Part shown: in pieces, positions 55,333-64,000 of the stretch | Layout: each line of letters begins with the position of its first letter | Position numbering within the stretch: the first letter of the stretch is position 1 | NCBI GenBank assembly: GCA_030248215.1 | Contig: JASANG010001695.1 | Coordinates: 124,001 to 188,000 of the forward strand | From: Enoplolaimus lenunculus | Taxonomy: Eukaryota > Nematoda > Enoplea > Enoplida > Thoracostomopsidae | Reading direction: 5' to 3' | Length of the DNA stretch: 64,000 nt | The notes under the pieces: model-generated | Databases searched by the model: none | Told to the model about the DNA's origin: nothing | The model's input: the letters and a program-made list of their open reading frames with translations, nothing else | Program-made: the position numbers and the translations under genes

Positions 55333-57015
55333 GCAAACTTTTCGCTTCAGTTTATATATCCTTGCTGTACAACGATAGTGAGATGTATTCACGAGTAGGT
55401 TGCCTAATCTTTAGTTAAGTTTGGTTAAATAATTTAACGGCTGTATATTTTTTTCACAAAATTGACGGTCGTACGAAAATAGAGAAAAAACTTAGGTTTA
55501 ACTTTTAAACCAGCTACGCTATTCTAATTTTCTGAAGTGAATTTCTTTTTGTGCCTCTAATACCGCCGTCACCTGCCATATAGATCCGGGCTGCATGCTA
55601 CACGCGGGCGCCCGCGGGACGGGTAAGAAAATTTTGACACCGCTATACGAGCGGGTAAAGAAATTCAAAGCGCAGGTAAAAATTTGTGATTCTTCACCTT
55701 TTTCAATATTCGTAAAACAAACTTGAAACCAGATAATGTAGAAAAGCTTGAATTTTTTAAACTGTTTTTATCGTATGAGTGAAAAATAAGTATCGAACAT
55801 TAATATCAGTGTACTGTTAAATTACGCAATTGTGCTGAACGCAGAAGAAAAATACGGGCGGGTAAAGGCGTGTAACGGTAAAGGAATTTTGCGCGGGTAA
55901 AAGCGGGTAACGGGTAAAGAAATTTTGCGTAAGAATACCCGCGGGTAAAAAAAATAAAATTTCCGCGGGTAAAACGGCATCGCGAGTAAAAAATCTTAAC
56001 CCACTTTACACCTCTGAAACTGATACTGGTAAATTTGAAACTTGGTTTGCGTCAGTGAACGTTTGACCCGGTAGCAACGTTTGCCTACCAAAACATAAAT
56101 GTAAAAAAAATAAGTGCAGTTCAAACTGTAATACCATTTCAATCGCCTGCAGGTCATATATACACATTCGCAACAATATTTAAATACTTTAAGATTGCGT
56201 TCGATATTAAAAGAAAGTTTGAAATTAAACTTTCGACCAATCTCTGCTCTATTGTAATGAATTTTTGTGTTAAATTTCAAAATTAATATTCTTAGAATTA
56301 GCTCAGAAAAGGCCGTTTTTGCATTACGACAACTTGCGTTATGATCGAGTTATAGGTAAATTCAAAAATGATTTAGTTTGGTAACCATTACAATAAAATT
56401 TTGTAATTTTAATTAAAAATTCATACTTGTTTAGCTTTAACGTCGCTTATCGACGTGTTTGTCTCAAAGCTCGAAAGCTGACAAATATTGGCTTCATTTC
56501 CGAAATCCTACTTGAATACTACTTAGTACTTAAGTACGTGCTAAGTAAATTACTTAACGATTTTGTCGTTTTTAAAAACGTACTTAAGTTATGTAAATAC
56601 TTAAGTCGCTGACTAAATTTGATAGATTACAAATTTATGATTCAGGAATACTAACCTTACTCTAATTAAAATCGTAGACGTTGCCTTTTTAATACAAAGC
56701 AAAACTATTACTGCCTTGTTGTGACAATGGCTGACATTTGGCGTTTATTTGATTTGCTCAAAATTTAAGTATTAACTTCAGTCGTCAACTTAAGTAAATA
56801 CTTTAGTATAACATAAGTAACTACTTAAAGTAAGATTTCAGAAACCCAGCCATGATCGGAGTATACAGTGCGATTTTAGGGTACCACAAAGTAATACAAA
56901 ATTGAAATTAAAAAAACGTAATTGCACCGCTGCAAATTCTTATTGTACATGCACAGTTCAACCAGTACAATTGTAAGCTCATTCGCTTCGAGCTTCACCG
57001 CACGACCCACCCCAG

Positions 57016-57285
57016 CCAGCGGTCTGACTACGACCCCTTGTGGATTTTTGTCAAGCGCTTGTTTGCTGTCGAGTATTTTATCCAGTTGCCCTTGTAATCA
57101 AACAACCAATCGTATTTCGGCACAATTGTGTTGCTTAAATGGATCTTGTCAATTCGCATCGTTGACATGTAGTCATTTTAATTTCACTTCAAAAACACAA
57201 TATTCCTCACCGTTCGCTGTTGGAGTTCCGCTAGTTCCGGCGGATATTGCTCGAGCGACACTTCCGCCGGATGTGATCGATGAAA
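57016..57285 (+). CDS. FN3 gene, cysteine-rich exon 2
   Basis: Acceptor in a pyrimidine-rich tract (GACCCACCCCAG), donor GAAA|GTAAGT, phase 1 at both ends, 270 nt. It encodes SGLTTTPCGFLSSACLLSSI, LSSCPCNQTTNRISAQLCCL, NGSCQFASLTCSHFNFTSKT, then QYSSPFAVGVPLVPADIARA and TLPPDVIDE. Eight cysteines follow a Ser/Thr-rich start; NQTT and NFTS are possible N-glycosylation sites, fitting an extracellular part. No known domain is recognised. The donor is strong and the phase matches the next exon. The start could instead be farther upstream, since the frame is open from about 56922. Confidence 0.65.
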
Positions 57286-57638
57286 GTAAGTTTAAACGCT
57301 TGAGTGTCTCGGTGGGTTTTGGTTTCTGGGCGGCATCAATTAGGTATGTATATTTGGTTTGGGTGTATAGCCTGGCGGAGTGGATCAAGGGGGGTCTAAA
57401 CACCCTCCAGGGCTTGCGCTAAAAAACGTTTTGCGAGTGTTGCATAAGGGATTTAGTATTCAAATTACGTCGAACTTTTCGTGGGAAAGTTTAAAACTGC
57501 AATCAAACGTAATGACGTCAAATTGCTTATACTTCTCCTAGCACAGGTGTAATGAGCATAGCGTATAGGACTCAATAATAACAGATGCTTCGACTTACCA
57601 ATTTAAAAGTAATAATTTAAAAACTATAGCGGTTAATT

Positions 57639-57806
57639 CGGGCCCGTAGCCAGAGACCGCAAGGAGAGATCAGCAACTCCCCATGGAAGAATTTTGACCC
57701 CCACTAGAAAGTTTTTTACCTCTGCTTGTAAGTCTTCGAAAACCTTTGTATGCCAATCCTGAAAATTGTTTAGATCCTGTAGCAAGGTGAGCTGGCTATG
57801 GACTTG
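57639..57806 (-). mobile_element. Family B MITE
   Basis: CGGGCCCGTAGCC to GGCTATGGACTTG with the perfect 8-bp duplication ggttaatt (57631-57638 and 57807-57814). Confidence 0.94.
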
Positions 57807-58015
57807 GGTTAATTTGAAAAAACTCAATTTAAAGTCGCAGTAGATAATTTCAAATTTTACGATGAACTAAAATATATTATTTTTCGTTTGGATTTCATTA
57901 ATTGAAATGATATGAAAAGTAGGTTTTACTACAGGCCTATCTAATTTAAATATTACCTCTGGTGAAGGCTTACGTACCGATATAATCATAAAACTATTGT
58001 AGCATAGAGACTATA

Positions 58016-58180
58016 TGGGGCCCGTAGCCAAGGGGGGCAGGAAGGCTCAGTCCACTCTGAAAAAATTTTGTCTCCCCCTAGAACGTTTTCAACCTTGCTT
58101 GTAACTCATTGAAAACCCTTGAATGCCTCTCCTGAAAAATGTTTAGCCCACCTAGCAAGGCGAGCTGCGCTACGGGCCTG
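58016..58180 (-). mobile_element. Family B MITE
   Basis: TGGGGCCCGTAGCC to GCTACGGGCCTG with the perfect 8-bp duplication agactata (58008-58015 and 58181-58188). Confidence 0.94.
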
Positions 58181-58229
58181 AGACTATAGTGACTAACTGC
58201 AATAGTGCAACCTATTGTTCGCATTCTGT

Positions 58230-58303
58230 AGACTAATTTTTATTCAGGCTTAGGCTTAGGAATATGTTTAGACTACTGTGACGCCCCCAAAAGTAACATT
58301 GGC
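58230..58303 (+). mobile_element. Family A MITE, right-end fragment
   Basis: GCTTAGGCTTAGGAATATG, then CTACTGTGACGCCCCCAAAA and GTAACATTGGCC. The left end is missing. Confidence 0.6.
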
Positions 58304-58369
58304 CAAGTATTAACTTAATAAGGACAGAGCCCATATCCCGCTAGTCTTTAATAGGGACATACTTTAGTC

Positions 58370-58610
58370 TTTTAGACTAAATTTTTGACTCTCAAAAAGT
58401 TTAAACTAATTCGATTAAAGCTTAAGCTAATCTTACAGTATTAAACTAACTTTGTAGATTTACTAAGCGTAACTGATAAATTACGCTTACACTCATTAGA
58501 ACCGTACCACATTTTTAGTTAATCAGTTCAGCCATTTAAGTTTGACTTAAACTCACATTCAAGTTTAATTAAGCTATAATTTAAGTTAAAGTTTTTAAAG
58601 TGTAAGCTTA
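58370..58610. mobile_element. Family G element, short copy
   Basis: AAGTTTAAACTAATTCG and CAAGTTTAATTAAGCTATAA match 22176-22540 in order, with a middle deletion. Confidence 0.55.
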
Positions 58611-59321
58611 CAAATATGCTTAAGACTACTGTTACGCCTTTAAAGTAACACTAGTAATCACTGAAATCGTGTCTTCTTGTCCGACTGGTGTGGTGGCGTA
58701 CACAACGCAACAGCGAATGCTGTTTTTTGGGAACAACACCAGTTTAACGAGCTTCCTGTAGCGTTCGTGTACGGCTTTAGACCTTTTATCGAGGTATTTC
58801 AGTTTTATCTAACGTATATATACTGCATATATATATAGAGAGAGAAACAGAATGATATATATTATTTTGAACAAGACTAAACATATCTAAAAATAGTATA
58901 TAAATGGTCTTTAGTCGTATTTCTTTCTAATTTTTTCATTGTTTTACCCAGCGGCGTCGCAACTGTACCCCATAGCCCCGATTTGAGCCCACCCCCCACT
59001 CTAACAAGATTTTACACGAACAATTTGAAAAATGTTTTGATCATTGCGCAAGGGGAACCGACCCCGGACAATTTTGGGGGGGCCCCACCGTATTTTGCAC
59101 CGGCAGTAGTTTTGCCTACAACAGATCGTTGTTGGGATTTAAGTGCTGGAAGAAATACTTAAGTTCGATTTTAATTTAAAATCAAGGTTTTATATTAAGT
59201 TTTGATGTTTGACTTGAATTAACACTTAAAATAATCAGTGGTTCGACTTTGCGGTCATAATTTTTCTAAATTTGTTTCGTGCGATTCATTTTAACAGATT
59301 GGTTGAGAGATATGACTTAAA

Positions 59322-59885
59322 TCCGATTTCAACTTAAGTTGATATTTCATATTTGTCTGGCTGTAATTCACATTTAAATAATAAATTGGGTTCTTTCTCG
59401 AGTCGTACTTTTTTCCTAGGGTTACTGTTAAAAGATGGCGATTTCAACTTAAGTTGATATTTCATATCAGTCTGGTTGTAATTAACATTTAAATAATAAA
59501 TTGAGTTCTGTCTCGAGTCGTACTTTTTTCCTAGGGTTACTGTTAAAAGATGGCGATTTCAACTTAAGTTGATATTTCATATCAGTCTGGTTGTAATTCA
59601 CATTTAAATAATAAATTGAGTTCTGTCTCGAGTCGTACTTTTTTCCTAGGGTTACTGTTAAAAGATGGCGATTTCAACTTAAGTTGATATTTCATATCAG
59701 TCTGGTTGTAATTAACATTTAAATAATAAATTGAGTTCTGTCTCGAGTCGTACTTTTTTCCTAGGGTTACTGTTAAAAGATGGCGATTTCAACTTAAGTT
59801 GATATTTCATATCAGTCTGGTTGTAATTCACATTTAAATAATAAATTGAGTTGTGTCTCGAGTCGTACTTTTTATTTTCCTTGGA
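59322..59885 (+). repeat. Tandem satellite, 115-bp unit, about 5 copies
   Basis: Units share GATTTCAACTTAAGTTGATA and GTCTCGAGTCGTACTTTTTT. The AAAAGATGGCG motif recurs every 115 bp exactly (g at 59434, 59549, 59664, 59779). The first and last units are the most diverged. A family B element follows the array. Confidence 0.96.
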
Positions 59886-59897
59886 TTACTTTTAACA

Positions 59898-60156
59898 CGA
59901 ACCCGCAGCCGAGGGGAGGCAGGGGGAGCTCAGCTCCCCCAGGAAAAATTTTGCCCCCTGGAAGATTTTCAATTTTGCTTGTAAGTCATTAAAAACTGTA
60001 AGTCATTGAAAACCCTTTAATGCCCCTCCTGAAAAATTTAAACTATAAAAACCCTTTAATGCCCCTCCTGAAAAATTTAAACTATAAAAACCCTTTAATG
60101 CCCCCTCCTGAAAAATTATTGCCCCCACGAAGCAAGGTGAGCTGGCTACGGTCCTG
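59898..60156 (-). mobile_element. Family B MITE with internal duplication
   Basis: CGAACCCGCAGCC to GGCTACGGTCCTG with the perfect 8-bp duplication ttttaaca (59890-59897 and 60157-60164). A segment of about 46 bp (AACCCTTTAATGCCCC...) is repeated three times inside. Confidence 0.94.
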
Positions 60157-60422
60157 TTTTAACAGATAGCGATTAGTTTGCAGGGATACCACTTCAATCT
60201 GATTTTACGGTAATAAGAATATCTATTTTTCTAAATTATATTCTACGTTTCTAGAAACTTGTAGTAATTTTGATAATTTTCGTCATATCTTTGCGACGCA
60301 ATAAATAAACTTGAGTAGGAATGACGCGTTCAAACCGTTTGACCACAAAGGTATATGGCTTCGCAGCATAGAATTGTTTCACTATTGTCCAGGTATATAT
60401 CAATTCAGAACCTGTGACCGGT

Positions 60423-60600
60423 ATTGCGACAATTTGTCGCCCGACAACTCGTCAACTGACATCTTGGAAATCCGAAATTTCATTGACTCGACACATTGTA
60501 GTCCATCGTTATGCTTAGGCTAAGGCTTAGGTTTAGATTAAACTTATGGTTAGGTTAATTCATTGGCTGGAGGACACCGTTGTCGTGTGTCGAATAGTCG
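60423..60600. mobile_element. Family F element
   Basis: TTGCGACAATTTGTCGCCCG at the left; the right side has GTGTCGAATAGTCGTCG. A TTAGGC-like core is present. Confidence 0.55.
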
Positions 60601-61252
60601 TCGATTCCCTGTGAGCTAAGCTTATGACTAAACCTAAGCCTGACTCTAAACCTCTTAAGCCTAAACGTCCAATGCCTCCTAAGCCTAAACGTCATTATCT
60701 GTCCGGGAAATTTATCGGAGTGGTTGTTTAGTAACCGAGTACCCAAGATTCACAGTATGCGATGCCGTCATCATATATGATTCTATAATTAATGTTGAGG
60801 CATTTTGTCACATTTGTTTGCTGATATTTTTTTCAGTATTAATCCATGCGCATAAATCAAACCGAAAGCTAATAATTTCCGCCGACAATACATCGATACC
60901 GGTTAATATAGAGCGGTAAATGAGTTGTGTAATTAACAAAAACCATAATAGAATTGCAAGCGACCAATTGATAGGTTTACAGTGGTTTTTGCTACTCAAC
61001 AAAGCCATATGCATCGGCGAGGATACAGATATTTCTGACCGGAGGTGTGCTGGCAAAAGTTATGAAACGCAATTTTTACTATGTGTAGATGCTATGTGCA
61101 CATATTTTTTGAGGGAAAAAATTGTATGGTACGAACGGACCTCTTAGCATTGTATCATAGAATATTTTCTGACAGTGGTGTACGCCCCTCCAATCACGAA
61201 TGCAGTATTTTGAATAGCCAGGTATCTGGTTTGAGGGGGATCCCGTCAATTA

Positions 61253-61430
61253 CTTGAATATAAATATATATATAAATATATATATATGTATATATATGTA
61301 TATATGTATATATATATGTATATATATATGTATATATATATATGTATATATGTATATATATTATATATATGTATATATAAGTATGTATATATATTATATA
61401 CATACTTCTATGTATATATGTATATATAGC
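61253..61430. repeat. TATATG microsatellite
   Basis: About 175 bp of TATATA with ATG interruptions, ending about 45 bp before the last exon's acceptor. Confidence 0.95.
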
Positions 61431-61475
61431 ATTTAGCAGTTATTAATAGAACTGAATTTGTCAATGTCATTGCAG

Positions 61476-61570
61476 GGTTCCAAGCCTATTTGGACTCCTT
61501 CTGGCATAATATTTACGGCGAGAAATTAAGCTCAGCGGCACCGTCATACGAATTGCGTACCACAAAATAA
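61476..61570 (+). CDS. FN3 gene, terminal exon
   Basis: Acceptor AATGTCATTGCAG, phase 1 in, stop TAA at 61568-61570. With the last base of the previous exon it starts with Arg and encodes FQAYLDSFWHNIYGEKLSSA, then APSYELRTTK. There is no hydrophobic tail or membrane anchor, so if the upstream model is right the protein ends in a short polar, non-anchored tail. An AATAAA overlaps the stop codon; no better poly(A) signal was picked out nearby. No family is recognised. Confidence 0.68.
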
Positions 61571-61725
61571 ATATAGCTCATTAGCAGCCAAAACTTTCCT
61601 TTACTTTAATGATCAAGCTTCAATTGACTCTTTTATACCTTCGTTTCTTAGCTATGTACCAAACAACGCGATTGGTATATAGCCGCGATATCGGTTCCGT
61701 AAGGTACCTAATAGTTGGTTTTGGT

Positions 61726-61915
61726 AGTATCACGACAATTGGTCGCCCGATAAGTCGTCGACCGACAATTTGTAATCTGTGAATTTCATCGACTCGACAA
61801 TTCGTCGCCGATCATTATGCTTAGATTTTGGCTTAGTATTTTACGCTTAGAAATTGATATAGTCACAGGCTTTGCGATACTGTTTGGTGACAAGTTGTCG
61901 GTCGACGAATTTGAT
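61726..61915. mobile_element. Family F element
   Basis: ATCACGACAATTGGTCGCCC at the left and GACAAGTTGTCGGTCGACGA at the right, with a GCTTAGATTTTGGCTTAG core. Confidence 0.65.
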
Positions 61916-62052
61916 TCCGCCTGAGTCAAATTCGACTCACTGAGTCGCTCATCGAGTCTAATTTGATTCTGGCGGAGTCGAATTTGACTCAGTTTGTGTA
62001 GTACGGAAAAGCCTATTTCGGAAAGAGTCAATTTGACTCACCATTTTTTGCA
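61911..62052. mobile_element. Family E element, partial
   Basis: GATTCCGCCTGAGTCAAATT, then GTGTAGTACGGAAAAGCCTA and GACTCACCATTTTTTGCAG. The left part is shortened and abuts the family F copy. Confidence 0.65.
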
Positions 62053-62115
62053 GTATGGTGTAGTGGTAGTGCGTTCGCTTAGGACATTGTAGGTCGCTAG
62101 TTCGAGCCATACACT
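62053..62115 (+). mobile_element. tRNA-like sequence, probable SINE head
   Basis: A box TGGTGTAGTGG and B box AGTTCGAGCC at the right spacing for RNA polymerase III. The T and anticodon stems do not pair, so it is not an intact tRNA. It directly joins the family E end. Confidence 0.55.
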
Positions 62116-63586
62116 GTATGTTTGACGTTTCCAGCTGCATAGGGCAAATTTTTTTGAAGTTTCCGACAAGGGTACGAAGTGTAATAGACCCGTCCGAACC
62201 CAGTGCAATTCAACTATTCCGAGTATCGGAGTATTCATTCATTGAACTCAAAGCAAATTTAGTTTTTGCCGAAAACGAATACGTTTTGATAAATAGATGC
62301 CGCTTTGTTTTTCTACTGTTTGTACGGTATTGCAGTATTAAGTGTTTGAATAATTTATGATAAACTCTGTTATATGGTTCAAAATATAAAGATATATATA
62401 CAAGTTTACTCTTCGGCTGCCATATTGCGACAAATTTTTAAATGGATTGTTATTAAATTTCACATTTCACTTAATTTATAGACTTAACTTTAACGAAACT
62501 CAAGCTGTTAAATTAAAGATACAACTGTACCATATCTAGCCTCAAACATTTATATATATGTACCGGAACTGGAATTTGAAAAAATTACCGGAACCGGAAA
62601 ATAACAAATACATGCCACCAAAAAATTCATTTTAATTTTCTTTTTTGCCATATTGGTGGTGAAATAACTATAGTTGGAGAAAGGTATTCACTTTTTATCT
62701 CCTGTATTTTAAATTTTCATAATCCACGGCAGCGAAATCTACTTTCGACGGTTTATTTTCGCTGACTGTTAAGTTTTGCATAGTATACTAACGAAATCTA
62801 TTTAATTTTTATCGTCATTTTTTAGTAAATATCTTAATTTCCACCGACCAAATTTTAATACCAGAATTTTTTATTATAGTGAAAATTTACCGGAACCGGA
62901 ACAGGATGGTGAAGAAATGCCGAAACCGGATATATATTAACATATAGGCACTATGAGTAATAAAATTTTGTAATGAACTAACCATTCACCGTTGTTTAAT
63001 TAATGATATTTGACATTTATGGACTTTAGTTAGGATTTTTGGACTTTATATGTATTATGGTCTATTGCCGGGCTATAGTGTTGTGTGACAATTACGCCTT
63101 GGTACAAATTTGTCTGCTTATATCAGACAATTTGTGCCTGACGCCTATACTAGGTTAACCTGAATTGTTAGCATATAATGCTATGTGCACATCTTGTATG
63201 TATATGTCGTTAGGCCAATCTGTTAGTCAGGATAATTTTTCTATTGAACCCAGGCCAATTGACTATTCTAAACAACTGAAACGTTGACCTGAGTCAAATA
63301 ACGATTGCGAGATGCAGCAAAACAACAGTTGTGTAAAACCAACGCTGAATGGTTAACGGTATTGACTCTGTCCCAATAATTAAATTTGATAAATTCAACA
63401 ACCGTTTAGCCTATGCCAAACTGCTATTACATAAGATATCAGATTGGCTCAGGTCAATTAGTAATTGGTCTGAATAGCCGATTGGTCTACGACATGTATA
63501 CGCTTGGACTTTTCTACCAGATGATACCATGTCACGCGCGATTAAAAATCGATGCGAAACTAACACCTGGTTCTGTTTTCTGGCTA
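62116..63586. other. AT-rich flank without genes
   Basis: No gene seen. ACCGGAACCGG-type motifs at about 62568-62600 and 62885-62930 recall those at 6470 and 21100, and may be ends of one unclassified repeat. Confidence 0.5.
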
Positions 63587-63838
63587 CACTGTAAATTCCA
63601 ATGAGTTGATTAATTAATTCAGCGTGCGACTTGGTTATTTCTGAATTAATATCAGTATACATTAACTTACTCTGAGTTGAGTTGATTCTTACTCTGAGTT
63701 GAGTTGACGCTGGGTGAGTTGATTAATTAACTCATAATGAATTGAATCAACTCAAGTTTCTGAGTTCTGAAAGTCCTAACTCAGACTGAGTGATTCAACT
63801 CATTCTGAGTTAAAATCAACTCACTGAAAATTACAGTG
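63587..63838. mobile_element. Family D MITE
   Basis: Ends CACTGTAAATTCCAATGAG and CACTGAAAATTACAGTG, flanked by TA on both sides. Confidence 0.92.
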
Positions 63839-64000
63839 TATCAGGTGTTAATATAAGCTCATTTTAAAGCAGATCTGCAATAGTTTAATTTCATGGACAC
63901 TATCGTCGTTTCAATTATACAAATTCGCACAACAACTTTTCCATCAAAACAGTACCTGATTCCAAATCGTGATGCTGAACGCAATTTAATATTTAACAAT
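63839..64000. other. Window end
   Basis: Short AT-rich stretch. Nothing recognised. Confidence 0.5.

Larger units (their letters stand above)
37748..57015 (+). other. Intron, about 19 kb
   Basis: Dense in mobile elements listed separately. Stretches in which I see nothing clear: 37750-38180 (C-rich runs near 37800), 38240-38825, 39231-39560, 39790-40140, 41490-42110, 42570-42885, 43395-43700, 46310-46785, 48580-49070, 49090-49745, 49920-50445, 51545-51760, 51945-52405, 52510-53150, 53310-53760, 53950-54885 and 55335-57015. Near 55610-55990 several GCGGGTAAAG motifs repeat irregularly. At 56520-56590 ACTTAAGT-type motifs repeat. Confidence 0.6.
57286..61475 (+). other. Intron, about 4.2 kb
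   Basis: Contains three family B copies, a family A fragment (58230-58303), a family G element (58370-58610), a 115-bp satellite, a family F element and a TA microsatellite. Unrecognised: 57290-57630, 57810-58010, 58620-59315, 60165-60420 and 60600-61010. A possible family C-related fragment lies at 61015-61190. Confidence 0.7.
19149..61570 (+). other. Gene span: FN3 and cysteine-rich protein, 5' end missing
   Basis: Ten exons on the plus strand join in frame from a microexon at 19149 to a stop codon at 61568-61570. Exon starts and ends are phase 1, except that the middle of FN3 domains one and three is split in phase 0. FN3 modules are beta sandwiches found in adhesion receptors and matrix proteins. 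Order: upstream part unknown, FN3 (20185-21322), FN3 (21894-23665), FN3 (23957-36877), cysteine-rich exons (37583-37747 and 57016-57285), short tail (61476-61570). No signal peptide or transmembrane helix is seen, so location is inferred as extracellular. Introns range from 0.25 to 19 kb. Other exons could be hidden in the long introns, because phase 1-1 modules can be skipped without breaking the frame. Confidence 0.8.

Overview
The window looks like AT-rich nuclear DNA of an invertebrate animal. One gene is split into short exons with GT-AG introns, its exons carry fibronectin type III (FN3) protein domains, and nearly everything else is short non-autonomous transposons, satellites and microsatellites. 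The species cannot be named from the sequence; an ascidian-like or other marine invertebrate would fit but is only a guess. I see no transposase, reverse transcriptase, integrase, capsid or envelope reading frame, no rRNA and no convincing intact tRNA. The sequence starts and ends inside larger structures.

Layout. (1) 1-13088 is a giant inverted repeat: a left arm (1 to about 4999) and a right arm (about 7993-13088) around a 3 kb A/T-rich spacer. The outer arms are almost identical, including the transposon insertions they share; the inner arms are clearly more diverged. (2) 13.1-19.1 kb holds a candidate minus-strand terminal exon (13156-13378), then transposon relics. (3) 19149-61570 is the main gene, plus strand: a 27-nt microexon, six exons forming three FN3 domains, two cysteine-rich exons and a short terminal exon. 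All ten exon junction phases agree. Its 5' end was not found. (4) The introns (up to 19 kb) are packed with transposon copies. One of them also holds a candidate minus-strand cysteine-rich coding exon (45775-46073). (5) 61.6-64 kb is intergenic or 3' flanking AT-rich DNA with more transposon relics.

Mobile elements. Family letters are mine. A: termini GGCCCATG, telomere-like TTAGGC runs inside, 8-bp target duplications. B: termini CAGGGCCGTAGCC, 8-bp target duplications, about 21 copies. C: termini CAGTGGCGGATCCA, 8-bp duplications. I: termini CAAGAGTG, about 8-bp duplications. These four look like hAT-type MITEs. D (CACTGTAAATTCC termini) and J (CTGTAGTGACCCG termini) have TA duplications like Tc1/mariner relatives. 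E, F, G, H, K, L, M and N are further inverted-repeat families of unknown class. tRNA-derived SINE heads also occur. Several insertions are nested and give a relative order of activity.

The gene probably encodes an extracellular or cell-surface protein, because FN3 modules are followed by a cysteine-rich region. No signal peptide or transmembrane segment is visible in the exons found, so secretion or membrane attachment is inferred.
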